From Emcibacter sp. (GTDB lineage Bacteria; Pseudomonadota; Alphaproteobacteria; Sphingomonadales; Emcibacteraceae), in the NCBI GenBank assembly GCA_021647465.1, contig JAKIUQ010000003.1, positions 1 through 64,000 of the forward strand: 64,000 nucleotides of DNA, written 5' to 3'. The notes below the pieces were generated by a model. It was not told the origin of the DNA. It ran no database searches and saw nothing but the letters and a program-made list of their open reading frames with translations. A program made the translations under genes and the position numbers. Shown here in pieces: positions 1-8,019 of this stretch; within the stretch, counting starts at the first letter, position 1, and each line of letters starts with the position of its first letter.

Positions 1-7
1 ATTAATC

Positions 8-73
8 ATGAGAGTTACCTCTTTAAAGTTTTAATGTTGAATAAGCACCAACATCAAAACCGGTAACTCTCAT
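8..73. repeat. 12-bp perfect inverted repeat, 42-bp spacer
   Basis: The 12-mer ATGAGAGTTACC at 8-19 is repeated exactly as its reverse complement at 62-73. It lies about 80 bp beyond the 3' end of the degraded tcmP gene. There is no T-run at either end, so it does not look like a simple terminator. It could mark the edge of a mobile or phage-derived fragment, but no transposase is attached to it. Confidence 0.55.
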
Positions 74-152
74 CCTTGCAACCCTTTTCGATCGCAACGA
101 CTGTCAGATCTAATCTGAACTAATACAAATAATAGCATGCTGTCCCCGGAAT

Positions 153-996
153 TCAATGTAAGCTGTCTATTGAGTGCGTTGCTTTTTGTGATGGGTTGCC
201 CCACGCGAACATAAGATAATACGATGGATAAGCGTGTTTTCCCAGAGGAACCATTTCATCCATTACCCCACCCTCAAAGACACCTTTTAAACGCTCAATC
301 ATAATAAAGGGCAGCACTTTCTGGCGTGACCACTTTTTCATTACCTACCGGAGCATCAAATAGATCTCTTTGCTTTGAAGGTTTCAAAAATGCTGTCTTC
401 CATTCATCTGTACCTAATAACCTCGTTATCGAAGATTCATGCGTTGGATCAACCCTGCCATCCTTGCCAATTTGCCTAAACACACTTAAGCCCGCAGGAA
501 ATAAATACCAGAGATCAAGTGCCTTTGTTTTTGCTATGGCCTTGATAGTTTCCCAATCTACCTGACTTCCAAATGGGTCAAGCAAGACTACGCCCCTTTT
601 AAAACACCAATTTCCATACCTGCAAATGTTCTGTATGTGCTCGTTCGCATCACCGATAACGTAGTTTACTCGATTTGCATTTGGATTACCTTGAAATCTC
701 TTTTGCAGTGCTTCAACACACTTCTTTCGCTTATCAATAAATACATAATGATCAAATGGTTTATCTACATTCAAAGCTCTATCCGCAGAGCCAGCGATAA
801 CGGTTTTTACTTCTTCATCAAAAAGATTATTATTAAGTTCCACTAATGGTATTTCACCACTTCCAGCGAAACCATCAATGTAAACTGTCTGTAAGCTCGT
901 ATTGCCAAGTGCTCTTTGATACATAGAAAGATATTCTCCGATAACATCAAACTTTTTACCAGTTGTAGCAACGCTTCCAAATCTTTTCTGAGCCAT
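153..996 (-). pseudogene. tcmP: three-Cys-motif partner protein TcmP, frameshifted
   Basis: The first 233 codons encode a TcmP-like protein, with the family's N-terminal YIDGFAGSGE motif (a methyltransferase-like fold) and the LLDPFGSQVDW motif. The reading frame then hits TGA at 295-297. The expected C-terminus (MIERLKGVFEGG through YYLMFAWGNP) continues in the +1 frame down to 153, so one frameshift near 295-310 splits the gene. The chosen ATG at 996 has GGGGA five bases upstream; a longer reading to 1047 lacks a good ribosome site. TcmP is usually encoded beside its three-cysteine-motif radical-SAM-like partner, which is not visible here, so it may be outside the window or lost. Base composition is more AT-rich than the neighbours, which suggests transfer. 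A sequencing error is an alternative to true decay. Confidence 0.75.
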
Positions 997-1088
997 ATCA
1001 TTCCCCAAAATGCGAACAAATAAAGAACATCCTGTCAGATACTTCAATCCCGTGCAAGCAATAAATATATGAAGAGCTTAACAGTTAT

Positions 1089-1153
1089 GTAAACAGGGGA
1101 CCGTAAAATCGGGGGACATAGCGTAATTGAAGTAGGCGATGTCCCCTGTTTAC
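1089..1153. repeat. 13-bp inverted repeat enclosing a copy of a dispersed 17-mer
   Basis: GTAAACAGGGGAC at 1089-1101 pairs perfectly with its reverse complement at 1141-1153. The 39-bp interior contains GGACATAGCGTAATTGA (1114-1130), which occurs again at 3320-3336 and 3388-3404. The unit sits in the roughly 300-bp gap between the tcmP remnant and nhaD and encodes nothing. It looks like a small non-autonomous repeat. Confidence 0.6.
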
Positions 1154-1295
1154 CTCTGTTTACCATAACAAAAACCGGCAAAAGAGTTCGTTTTTATAAT
1201 CAGCCCCGATCAAATTCTTCTCTTGACGAAGGGGCGCGTCATGAGGTTTACTTGTTTTTTGCGTAATTGTATGACCATTTGAGAGGTCACGGTGA

Positions 1296-2669
1296 ATGAT
1301 AAAAATATTCCTGACAGGTATCTTTTTTTATATATCCTTCTCACTGCCGCTTTCGGCGGCGCCAATTTCAGAAAGCCATCTTGATGTAACCACTTCGGGC
1401 CTTGGCATATTGGCCCTGATAATTTTTGTTCTGGCCTATATTCTGGTGATTATTGAGGAATTCATCCACCTCAGGAAATCAAAACCCGTCCTTTTGGCCG
1501 CTGGGCTGATCTGGATATTGGTGGCTATTCTTGCAAAAAATTCCGAACCGGCAAGAGAAATTGTTGAAAATGCCGTCCGATATAACCTGCTGGAATATTC
1601 GGCCCTGCTGCTTTTTCTGCTGACGGCGATGATTTATATAAATGCCATGAGCGAAAGACATGTGTTCGAAGCGCTGCGTGTCTGGTTGATCAAACAGAAA
1701 TACAGTTACCGGAAGCTTTTCTGGATCACCGGTTTTCTGGCGTTTTTTATTTCCCCGATCGCTGATAATCTCACCACGGCCCTGCTGATGGGGGCGGTGG
1801 TTCTGGCCGTAGGAAAAGACAAGCCCGCCTTTGTGTCGCTGGCCTTTATAAATATTGTGGTGGCCGCCAATGCGGGCGGGGCCTTCAGCCCGTTTGGCGA
1901 TATCACCACATTGATGGTCTGGCAATCTGGAAAGATTGGGTTTTTCGGGTTTTTCGCTCTGTTCATACCCTCCCTTTGTTCCTTTCTGGTGCCGGCTGTC
2001 ATCATGTCTTTTATGGTTCCAAAAGAAATACCCGAGCCGCCGCAGGAGAAAAATTCACTTAAAAAAGGCGGACTGGTCATTTGTTTCCTGTTTTTATGCA
2101 CCATCGCCACCGCCGTTACATTTGAACAGATTTTACATCTACCGCCGTTTCTTGGCATGATGACAGGGCTGTCCTATCTGTTTTTCTTCTCCTATCACCT
2201 CAAACTCTCCGAACGCAAACGATCCGATACGACGGGCGAATTCAATGTTTTCAATAATGTGGCCAAGGCGGAATGGGACACATTGCTGTTTTTTTTCGGG
2301 GTAATATTCTGTGTCGGCGGGCTTGGAACCATTGGTTATCTCGCCTATGTCTCGGATTTTCTCTATGGCGGCTATGGCCCCACAATTGCCAATATAACCG
2401 CCGGGGTTTTGTCTGCGGTCATTGATAATATCCCGGTCATGTTTGCCATATTGACCATGAATCCGGATATGAATAATTATCAATGGCTGCTGGTGACCAT
2501 GACAGCCGGCATTGGCGGCAGCCTCTTATCGGTGGGCTCTGCCGCCGGCGTCGCCCTGATGGGCCAGTCGCGGGGCATGTACAGTTTTTTCAGTCATCTG
2601 AAATGGAGCTGGGCCATCCTGCTGGGGTATATAACAGGTATCGTGGTTCATTACCTTGTTAACGGCTGA
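1296..2669 (+). CDS. nhaD: Na+/H+ antiporter, NhaD type
   Basis: This is a 457-residue polytopic inner-membrane protein of the NhaD (ion transporter superfamily) type, which exchanges cytoplasmic Na+ or Li+ for protons. An N-terminal signal-like segment ending near SAAPISESHL is followed by about eleven to twelve hydrophobic helices. The conserved SPIADNLTTALLMGA motif near residues 152-166 and the AGGAFSPFGDITTLMVW motif near 193-209 contain the acidic and polar residues expected for cation transport, and the IDNIPVMFA motif near 366 is the symmetry-related half. The ATG at 1296 is preceded by AGAGG at good spacing. It is a single gene between the repeat-rich tcmP region and a convergent small membrane ORF that overlaps its last 11 bases. 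Role in pH and sodium homeostasis is inferred from the family. Confidence 0.93.
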   Translation: MIKIFLTGIFFYISFSLPLSAAPISESHLDVTTSGLGILALIIFVLAYILVIIEEFIHLRKSKPVLLAAGLIWILVAILAKNSEPAREIVENAVRYNLLEYSALLLFLLTAMIYINAMSERHVFEALRVWLIKQKYSYRKLFWITGFLAFFISPIADNLTTALLMGAVVLAVGKDKPAFVSLAFINIVVAANAGGAFSPFGDITTLMVWQSGKIGFFGFFALFIPSLCSFLVPAVIMSFMVPKEIPEPPQEKNSLKKGGLVICFLFLCTIATAVTFEQILHLPPFLGMMTGLSYLFFFSYHLKLSERKRSDTTGEFNVFNNVAKAEWDTLLFFFGVIFCVGGLGTIGYLAYVSDFLYGGYGPTIANITAGVLSAVIDNIPVMFAILTMNPDMNNYQWLLVTMTAGIGGSLLSVGSAAGVALMGQSRGMYSFFSHLKWSWAILLGYITGIVVHYLVNG

Positions 2670-2868
2670 TCCGGAATTTTCCATATTTTATCACTATGCC
2701 GAGAATAAAAAAGCCCCCGACTATGGTCAGGAATATCGTATAATGGGAAACCATCCAGCCTTCACTGACCACCTTGAAAAGTTCCAGAAACACCATGAGA
2801 AATGTACTGGCCATATATATGATGAGAAACATATGAAATGCCCTGACAAAAGGTCGAAATGTCATCAT
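2659..2868 (-). CDS. small two-helix membrane protein, unknown function
   Basis: This 69-residue ORF has two clear hydrophobic segments (about residues 10-32 and 42-62) separated by a short polar loop and a basic C-terminus, the pattern of a small inner-membrane hairpin protein. It is convergent with nhaD and overlaps its 3' end by 11 bases. Two consecutive ATG codons are available at the start; no strong ribosome site precedes them. I do not recognise the family. The membrane-like composition argues for a real gene, while weak initiation signals and the overlap keep confidence moderate. Confidence 0.45.
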   Translation of the reverse strand: MMTFRPFVRAFHMFLIIYMASTFLMVFLELFKVVSEGWMVSHYTIFLTIVGGFFILGIVIKYGKFRISR

Positions 2869-3662
2869 GTTTTAATCCAGTCCTGTTGTTTACCGGATAA
2901 CTATATCAACAATGATATACATTCTGTCAATCAAATATTATTGCACCATAAGATCGGATTTTCCGAATTTATTTTTTCAGGATTTTGTTAATTCGGTTCC
3001 TGTAACCGTAATCTATAGTAACCGTAATTTAGGGGATACCTCCCCCGCGCCGTGGGCGCTCCCCATGGTCGGGCTCGGATTGGAGTATTATCGGGGAAGG
3101 ACAATACTGATAGGTGCTTTGCTTTGTCCGGAAAGAGTTCAGTAACCGAAGCCCGTATTCGGGCTGAGGCAAGGCCGCCATAATATATTAATGGCCGCCC
3201 GGAGCTTTAGCGCAGGAGGGGGAGCAGCCACGCTGCGGGGGAATTTCCCCCTTAAATAAAAAATAAGCTCCTTCTCTGTCGTTATCTTTTTTTGAAAACC
3301 GGGGAATCTGAAAATCTGAGGACATAGCGTAATTGATAAAAGTAAACCGTCACCGTAACATTGGTGCAATTCATGATCAGAAATAGGGGACATAGCGTAA
3401 TTGACCGTAATTGTGTTTCAGGAGGCCGTTTTGGCACGGTTCGTTCAGGAGTCAGAATATTTTACACATAATATATTATGCGTTCCTTATATTAATTGAC
3501 TGTAATTAAAGGATATTTTTTCATCTTTGGGTTTTTTTATCCAGCCACTTACGTATAAATTGTCAGGGTTTTTTACAGTTTAGTAGAAATATAAGCCAAT
3601 TTCACATCCTTTCATTCTGCGATCAGGAATAACCGATTGAAAATAAAGATTTTTATCTGTTA
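2869..3662. other. long non-coding spacer with repeats
   Basis: About 800 bases without a convincing gene. It holds repeated CCGTAA words (near 3000-3030 and 3346-3412), hairpins at 3150-3165 (AGCCCG with a 4-base loop) and 3236-3250 (GGGGGAA with TTCCCCC), and two copies of the dispersed 17-mer. An 84-codon minus-strand ORF at 3139-3393 crosses these repeats and lacks coding character. The region looks like accumulated repeat debris between nhaD and the PEP-CTERM gene. Confidence 0.6.
3320..3404. repeat. two direct copies of the dispersed 17-mer
   Basis: GGACATAGCGTAATTGA occurs at 3320-3336 and 3388-3404 in the same orientation as the copy at 1114-1130. The 51 bases between the two copies include an 18-mer at 3361-3378 that is identical to part of sdhB at 4591-4608. 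Confidence 0.7.
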
Positions 3663-3678
3663 TGGTATGATACTTGCT
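3663..3678 (+). promoter_or_regulatory. sigma-54 promoter (-24/-12) of the PEP-CTERM gene
   Basis: TGGTATGATACTTGCT matches the sigma-54 consensus TGGCACN5TTGCT, with the invariant GG and GC dinucleotides 12 bases apart. It lies 50 bp upstream of the ATG at 3728, giving a predicted leader of roughly 40 bases. PEP-CTERM genes in several proteobacteria depend on sigma-54 and the PrsK/PrsR pair, which supports the call. Confidence 0.65.
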
Positions 3679-3727
3679 TGCTATATTGCAGATATTACAT
3701 TTAATAATAATATAAGGAGAGTAGTCA

Positions 3728-4414
3728 ATGTTCAAAATCTCAAAAATAATTCTGGCCGGGGGGCTGATACTGGCGGCCTTTGCTGGCGGTGCATCGGCAG
3801 CCGTTGTGCTGGTAACGGATCGGGCGGCACTTGGCGGCACGGATTTTTATGACTGGTCAACGCTGGGGCCGGATGGGACATATGTCCCGGAAGGCACTTC
3901 TGTCACATCAAATGGTGGATTGGGAGCCACCCTTTCCCTCCCATCCGGCACTATGCTGACCCGTGAGCAGGGCGTAGGTTGGAACGGATATTTTGCAACG
4001 GGAGATGGCCTGTTAATGACGTCCTTTTTTGCCAATGAACTTATCATTGATTTTGACGGTCCGGTACAAGGGGCAGGTGCCCAGATAGCTTGGGGTGTTT
4101 TAAGCGTAGATTATGTGGCTGAGATCACGGCATTTGACAATGGTGGCGGGCTTCTCGGTTCATTCACGATACCTGTAAGTGGTGGTATCTCTGGCGTAGG
4201 TGGTAATGGTGCTTCTTTTCTGGGCATTCAAAGCGATTCCATGGATATTGCCAGCATTACCTTTGAGATTATAGGCACTCCCCCAGGGATATTTACCATG
4301 CTTGCTATTAATCAGCTTGATATTGTAACCCAGGTTCCGGCACCGGGCGCCTTGACGTTGTTCGGCTTTGGATTGCTCGGCATGGCGGCCTTGCGCAGAC
4401 GGCGGAAGGCCTGA
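3728..4414 (+). CDS. PEP-CTERM sorting domain protein
   Basis: This 228-residue exported protein has a Sec signal peptide (hydrophobic core about residues 8-22, cleavage near GGASA-AVVLV), a Gly/Thr-rich beta-type body with no recognised catalytic domain, and a C-terminal sorting tail. The tail has a VPAPG motif (a variant of V-PEP), a hydrophobic stretch LTLFGFGLLGMAAL and the basic end RRRRKA. Such tails are processed by an exosortase (XrtA/EpsH), and the protein is released to the surface or exopolysaccharide matrix. AAGGAG lies 8 bases before the ATG. It is monocistronic, with a sigma-54 site upstream and a strong terminator downstream. A second PEP-CTERM gene and prsT occur about 37 kb away. 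The specific role of the body is unknown. Confidence 0.9.
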   Translation: MFKISKIILAGGLILAAFAGGASAAVVLVTDRAALGGTDFYDWSTLGPDGTYVPEGTSVTSNGGLGATLSLPSGTMLTREQGVGWNGYFATGDGLLMTSFFANELIIDFDGPVQGAGAQIAWGVLSVDYVAEITAFDNGGGLLGSFTIPVSGGISGVGGNGASFLGIQSDSMDIASITFEIIGTPPGIFTMLAINQLDIVTQVPAPGALTLFGFGLLGMAALRRRRKA

Positions 4415-4434
4415 ATTAAATTATCATAAAACTC

Positions 4435-4467
4435 AAAAAGCCGGATCATCTGACCCGGCTTTTTTTT
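4435..4467 (+). terminator. rho-independent terminator of the PEP-CTERM gene
   Basis: AAAAAGCCGG pairs with CCGGCTTTTT around a 10-base loop and is followed by a T-run. It lies 20 bp after the stop codon at 4414 and precedes the convergent sdhB. Confidence 0.88.
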
Positions 4468-4514
4468 AACTCTGAATATCTACCAATTTACCCCTGCCAA
4501 TTCCCCTAATGATC

Positions 4515-5297
4515 TCAGCCCTGTCTGGCGACCATCATCTTTTTAATCTCGGCGATGGCCTTGGCCGGGTTGAGGCCTTTGGGGCAGGTGTTGGTGCAAT
4601 TCATGATCGTGTGACAGCGATAGAGGCGGAAGGGGTCTTCGAGGTCATCGAGCCGCTCCCCCGTATGTTCATCGCGGCTGTCCACCAGCCAGCGATAGGC
4701 TTGCAGCAGCACCGCAGGGCCGAGATATTTATCACTGTTCCACCAATAGCTGGGGCAGCTTGTGGAGCAGCAGGCACAAAGCACACATTCATACAGCCCA
4801 TCCAGTTTGGCGCGGTCTTCCGGGCTTTGCAGCCGCTCCGCCCCGCTTGGGGTTGGGCTGACCGTCTGCATCCACGGCTTGATAGAGGCATATTGGGCAT
4901 AAAAATGTGTCAAATCCGTCACCAGATCCTTGACCACTTCCATATGGGGCAGCGGATAGATATTGATATCGCCCTTGATGTCTTCATTGGCCATGGTACA
5001 GGCCAAGGTATTGGTGCCCGCCACATTCATGGCGCAGGAACCGCAAACGCCCTCGCGGCAGGATCGGCGGAAAGTCAGGGTCGGGTCAATTTCATTCTTG
5101 ATTTTGATCAGGCCGTCCAGCACCATCGGGCCGCATTTATCCATATCCACTTCATAGGTATCAAGGCGCGGGTTTTCCCCGTCATCTTCATTCCAGCGAT
5201 AGATATTGAATTTGCGGACATTGGTTGCGCCCGCGTCTGCTTTAAAGTTTTTACCTTTTTTCACTGTGGAGTTTGCGGGAAGTCTAAATTCAGCCAT
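4515..5297 (-). CDS. sdhB: succinate dehydrogenase iron-sulfur subunit
   Basis: SdhB, 260 residues, is the electron-transfer subunit of complex II, carrying electrons from the SdhA flavin to ubiquinone in the inner membrane. The N-terminal ferredoxin domain shows the 2Fe-2S ligands in SCREGVCGSCAMN and the later Cys of TLAC. The C-terminal half has the two Cys clusters CVLCACCSTSCP and CHTIMNCTNTCPKGLNP that bind the 4Fe-4S and 3Fe-4S centres. It is the last gene of sdhCDAB and starts 18 bp after sdhA. Its downstream end faces the PEP-CTERM terminator. Confidence 0.98.
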   Translation of the reverse strand: MAEFRLPANSTVKKGKNFKADAGATNVRKFNIYRWNEDDGENPRLDTYEVDMDKCGPMVLDGLIKIKNEIDPTLTFRRSCREGVCGSCAMNVAGTNTLACTMANEDIKGDINIYPLPHMEVVKDLVTDLTHFYAQYASIKPWMQTVSPTPSGAERLQSPEDRAKLDGLYECVLCACCSTSCPSYWWNSDKYLGPAVLLQAYRWLVDSRDEHTGERLDDLEDPFRLYRCHTIMNCTNTCPKGLNPAKAIAEIKKMMVARQG

Positions 5298-5315
5298 CTT
5301 TAAATCCTTGAGCCC

Positions 5316-7103
5316 TTAATACACACGTGCTTTGGGTTTGATATAGTCAATTTCATCGGTCAATGTATATTCATGCACCGGACGGTAATCAATGCGGATT
5401 TTGCCGTCCACAAGCCATGCGGCGGTATGCTTCATCCAGTCATCATCATGGCGATCCGGGAAATCTTCCCGCGCGTGCGCGCCCCGGCTTTCCTTGCGGT
5501 TGGCCGCGCAATGCATGGTGGTGACCGCATGCATCAACAGATTTTCAAGCTCCAGCGTTTCGATAAGATCGCTGTTCCAGATCAAAGAACGATCCGTGGT
5601 TTTCACATCGGCCAGCATCGCGTAAATTTCATCAATGCCTTCGCAGCCCTTGTCCAGCGTGTCCTGCTGGCGGAAAACAGCGCAATTGGCCTGCATCAGT
5701 CGCTGCATTTTATCGCGGATTACGGCGGTTGGTGTGTTGCCATCGGCAAGGCGATATTTTTCCAGCCTTCCCAAAGCCATATCCGCATGATCATCGGGCA
5801 GGGCGGTATGAGCTGTCATGGGTTTGACGACTTCCGCAACCCGGTGCGCCGCCGCCCGTCCAAAGACCACAAGATCGATCAGGCTATTGGAGCCAAGCCG
5901 GTTCGCCCCGTGAACAGAAACGCAGGCCGCTTCGCCCACGGCCATAAGGCCGGGCACCGTCTGATCCGGATTTTCAGGGGTCGGGTTAAAGACCTCTCCG
6001 TGATAATTACACGGTATGCCGCCCATATTATAATGGGCCGTTGGCACCACAGGAATCGGCTGTTTCGTCACATCAACGCCGGCAAAAATCCGTGCGGATT
6101 CTGATATTCCCGGCAAACGCTCATGAAGAATTTCCGGCGATAAATGATCAAGATGCAGGAAGATATGATCTTTATGTTCGCCGACACCGCGTCCTTCGGA
6201 AATCTCCACGGACATGGCGCGGCTGACCACATCGCGCGACGCCAGATCCTTGGCAGAAGGGGCGTAACGTTCCATGAAACGCTCCCCTTCCGAATTCACC
6301 AGATAGCCGCCTTCGCCGCGCGCGCCTTCGGTGATGAGAACGCCCGCGCCGTAAATGCCGGTGGGATGGAATTGGACAAATTCAAGGTCTTGCAAAGGCA
6401 GGCCCGCCCGCTGAACCATGCCGCCGCCGTCACCGGTACAGGTGTGGGCCGATGTGGCTGAGAAATAGGTCCGGTTATAGCCGCCCGTGGCCAAAACCGT
6501 CATGTGAGAGCGAAAACGATGCAATTTCCCCGTATTCATATCAAGGCAGATAACGCCCTTACATTCACCGTCCACCATAATCAGGTCAATGGCGAAAAAT
6601 TCCACATAAAAATCCGTGTCATATTTCAAAGACTGCTGATAGAGCGAATGCAGCATGGCATGGCCGGTGCGGTCGGCGGCGGCGCAGGTACGCAAGGCCG
6701 GATCGCCTTCGCCAAAATTGGTGGTCATCCCGCCAAAAGCGCGCTGGTAAATCTTGCCTTCTTCGGTGCGGGAAAATGGCACGCCAAAATGTTCCAGTTC
6801 ATAGACCGCTTCCGGGGCCTGGCGCACCATATATTCAATGGCGTCCTGATCGCCAAGCCAGTCAGAACCTTTGACCGTGTCATACATATGCCACTGCCAT
6901 TTATCTTCGCCCATATTCCCAAGGGATGCGGCAATACCGCCCTGGGCCGCAACCGTATGGGAACGGGTGGGGAATACCTTGGAAATACAGGCCGTTTTCA
7001 GACCCGATTCTGCGATACCCATGGCCGCCCGTAATCCCGCGCCGCCAGCGCCAATGACAATGGCATCATAGACGTGATCAATTATTTCATATGTCTTGCT
7101 CAT
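5316..7103 (-). CDS. sdhA: succinate dehydrogenase flavoprotein subunit
   Basis: SdhA, about 595 residues, oxidises succinate to fumarate with covalently bound FAD. Visible features are the dinucleotide-binding GAGGAGLRAA near residue 20, the flavin-attachment His in RSHTVAAQGGIAA near residue 50, the active-site HPTG and GARGEGG segments in the middle, and the substrate-binding HGANRLGSNSL motif near residue 405. The open frame extends to a TTG at 7112, but the ATG at 7103, ten bases past the sdhD stop, gives the usual N-terminus (MSKTYEIIDH). It is the third gene of the sdhCDAB operon. Confidence 0.97.
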   Translation of the reverse strand: MSKTYEIIDHVYDAIVIGAGGAGLRAAMGIAESGLKTACISKVFPTRSHTVAAQGGIAASLGNMGEDKWQWHMYDTVKGSDWLGDQDAIEYMVRQAPEAVYELEHFGVPFSRTEEGKIYQRAFGGMTTNFGEGDPALRTCAAADRTGHAMLHSLYQQSLKYDTDFYVEFFAIDLIMVDGECKGVICLDMNTGKLHRFRSHMTVLATGGYNRTYFSATSAHTCTGDGGGMVQRAGLPLQDLEFVQFHPTGIYGAGVLITEGARGEGGYLVNSEGERFMERYAPSAKDLASRDVVSRAMSVEISEGRGVGEHKDHIFLHLDHLSPEILHERLPGISESARIFAGVDVTKQPIPVVPTAHYNMGGIPCNYHGEVFNPTPENPDQTVPGLMAVGEAACVSVHGANRLGSNSLIDLVVFGRAAAHRVAEVVKPMTAHTALPDDHADMALGRLEKYRLADGNTPTAVIRDKMQRLMQANCAVFRQQDTLDKGCEGIDEIYAMLADVKTTDRSLIWNSDLIETLELENLLMHAVTTMHCAANRKESRGAHAREDFPDRHDDDWMKHTAAWLVDGKIRIDYRPVHEYTLTDEIDYIKPKARVY

Positions 7104-7115
7104 TAGTCCCAAGCC

Positions 7116-7490
7116 TTATAATGCAATTTTTAAAACAGAAAAGATGGAGGCCACCGCAATGATGGTACAGCCAAATAAAATGGAGAATTGAAGGCCGACC
7201 TTCATGCCCTCGCTGTGGATATAATCCTCGACAATCGCCTGAAGCCCAAGGCGCAGGTGATAAATGGCAATCACGATATATATCAACATCAATATGGCCG
7301 GTATCGGCGATGACAACCAGGAAATAACGGTAAAATAATCCGCCTTGGTCATTTGCACAACCGATGCCACAAACCATACGGTCAAGGGGACAAGGGCCAC
7401 AGCGGCGATTTTCTGCATCCACCAATGATGGGTGCCGTTGCGCGCAGAACCAAGGCCGCGAACCTTGCTAATGGGGGTGTTAAAGCTCAT
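7116..7490 (-). CDS. sdhD: succinate dehydrogenase membrane anchor subunit
   Basis: SdhD, 124 residues, is the second membrane anchor of complex II. Three hydrophobic helices can be seen (about residues 27-47, 56-80 and 98-122). The segment AIYHLRLGLQAIVEDYIH contains the His and Asp-Tyr pair expected near the haem and quinone site. The N-terminal part (RGLGSARNGTHHWW) is typical of alphaproteobacterial SdhD. It is transcribed between sdhC (11 bp upstream) and sdhA. Confidence 0.95.
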   Translation of the reverse strand: MSFNTPISKVRGLGSARNGTHHWWMQKIAAVALVPLTVWFVASVVQMTKADYFTVISWLSSPIPAILMLIYIVIAIYHLRLGLQAIVEDYIHSEGMKVGLQFSILFGCTIIAVASIFSVLKIAL

Positions 7491-7501
7491 ATTCCCTCTC
7501 C

Positions 7502-7888
7502 CTAAACCAAACCGTAGCCGATGACCCAGGCAATAGCGGTCAAGAGTGCCGTCCCCAGAAACACCATGATATTGGTACGGGCTGTCGTTTCAACATCCAG
7601 CCCCTTGCCCATATCCCAAAACAGATGGCGAATACCGTTACATAAATGCAGCATCAGCGCCAAAGTGAAGCCCATCAAGACAATTTTGCCAACAATGCTT
7701 CTCATACAGGCCTGAAACAAGGCATATTCATCCGGCCCGGAGGCAAGGGCAATGAGCCACCAGGCGAGCAACAACGTGCCGCCGCCAAGGGCCACGCCTG
7801 AGGCTCTGTGCAATATGGACAAGGCCATATGCGCGCCCCATTTATATATCTGAAGATGCGGCGAGGTGGGCCGCTTAATGGTTGTCAT
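7502..7888 (-). CDS. sdhC: succinate dehydrogenase cytochrome b556 subunit
   Basis: SdhC, 128 residues, carries the RPTSPHLQIY signature at the N-terminus and SILHRASGVAL at the first helix. The haem-ligand region is HLCNGIRHLFWD near residue 82. Three transmembrane helices anchor the complex and form the ubiquinone site with SdhD and SdhB. It is the promoter-proximal gene of the sdh operon. The upstream spacer (7889-8019) separates it from the MaoC gene and holds no obvious terminator. Confidence 0.96.
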   Translation of the reverse strand: MTTIKRPTSPHLQIYKWGAHMALSILHRASGVALGGGTLLLAWWLIALASGPDEYALFQACMRSIVGKIVLMGFTLALMLHLCNGIRHLFWDMGKGLDVETTARTNIMVFLGTALLTAIAWVIGYGLV

Positions 7889-8019
7889 ATGCTATTCCCT
7901 CTTAAATTATAATTGTACGGCTGATAATATCCATAGTTTTACAGTCACCCAATTCCCCCTTGTTCATAAAACGATTATCCATCCAGAGCAAGGACTACAT
8001 TGGCCTGAGGTAAAATATT

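Noticed and set aside
2656..2991. 111-codon plus-strand ORF after nhaD
   Set aside because: It is opposite the small membrane protein ORF, is rich in His and Lys without a recognisable pattern and lacks a ribosome site.
3139..3393. 84-codon minus-strand ORF in the nhaD/PEP-CTERM spacer
   Set aside because: It crosses the repeated 17-mer and several hairpins, has no ribosome site and no recognisable protein character.
4509..5303. 264-codon plus-strand ORF opposite sdhB
   Set aside because: It is the antisense shadow of the well-conserved sdhB gene, which explains the open frame.
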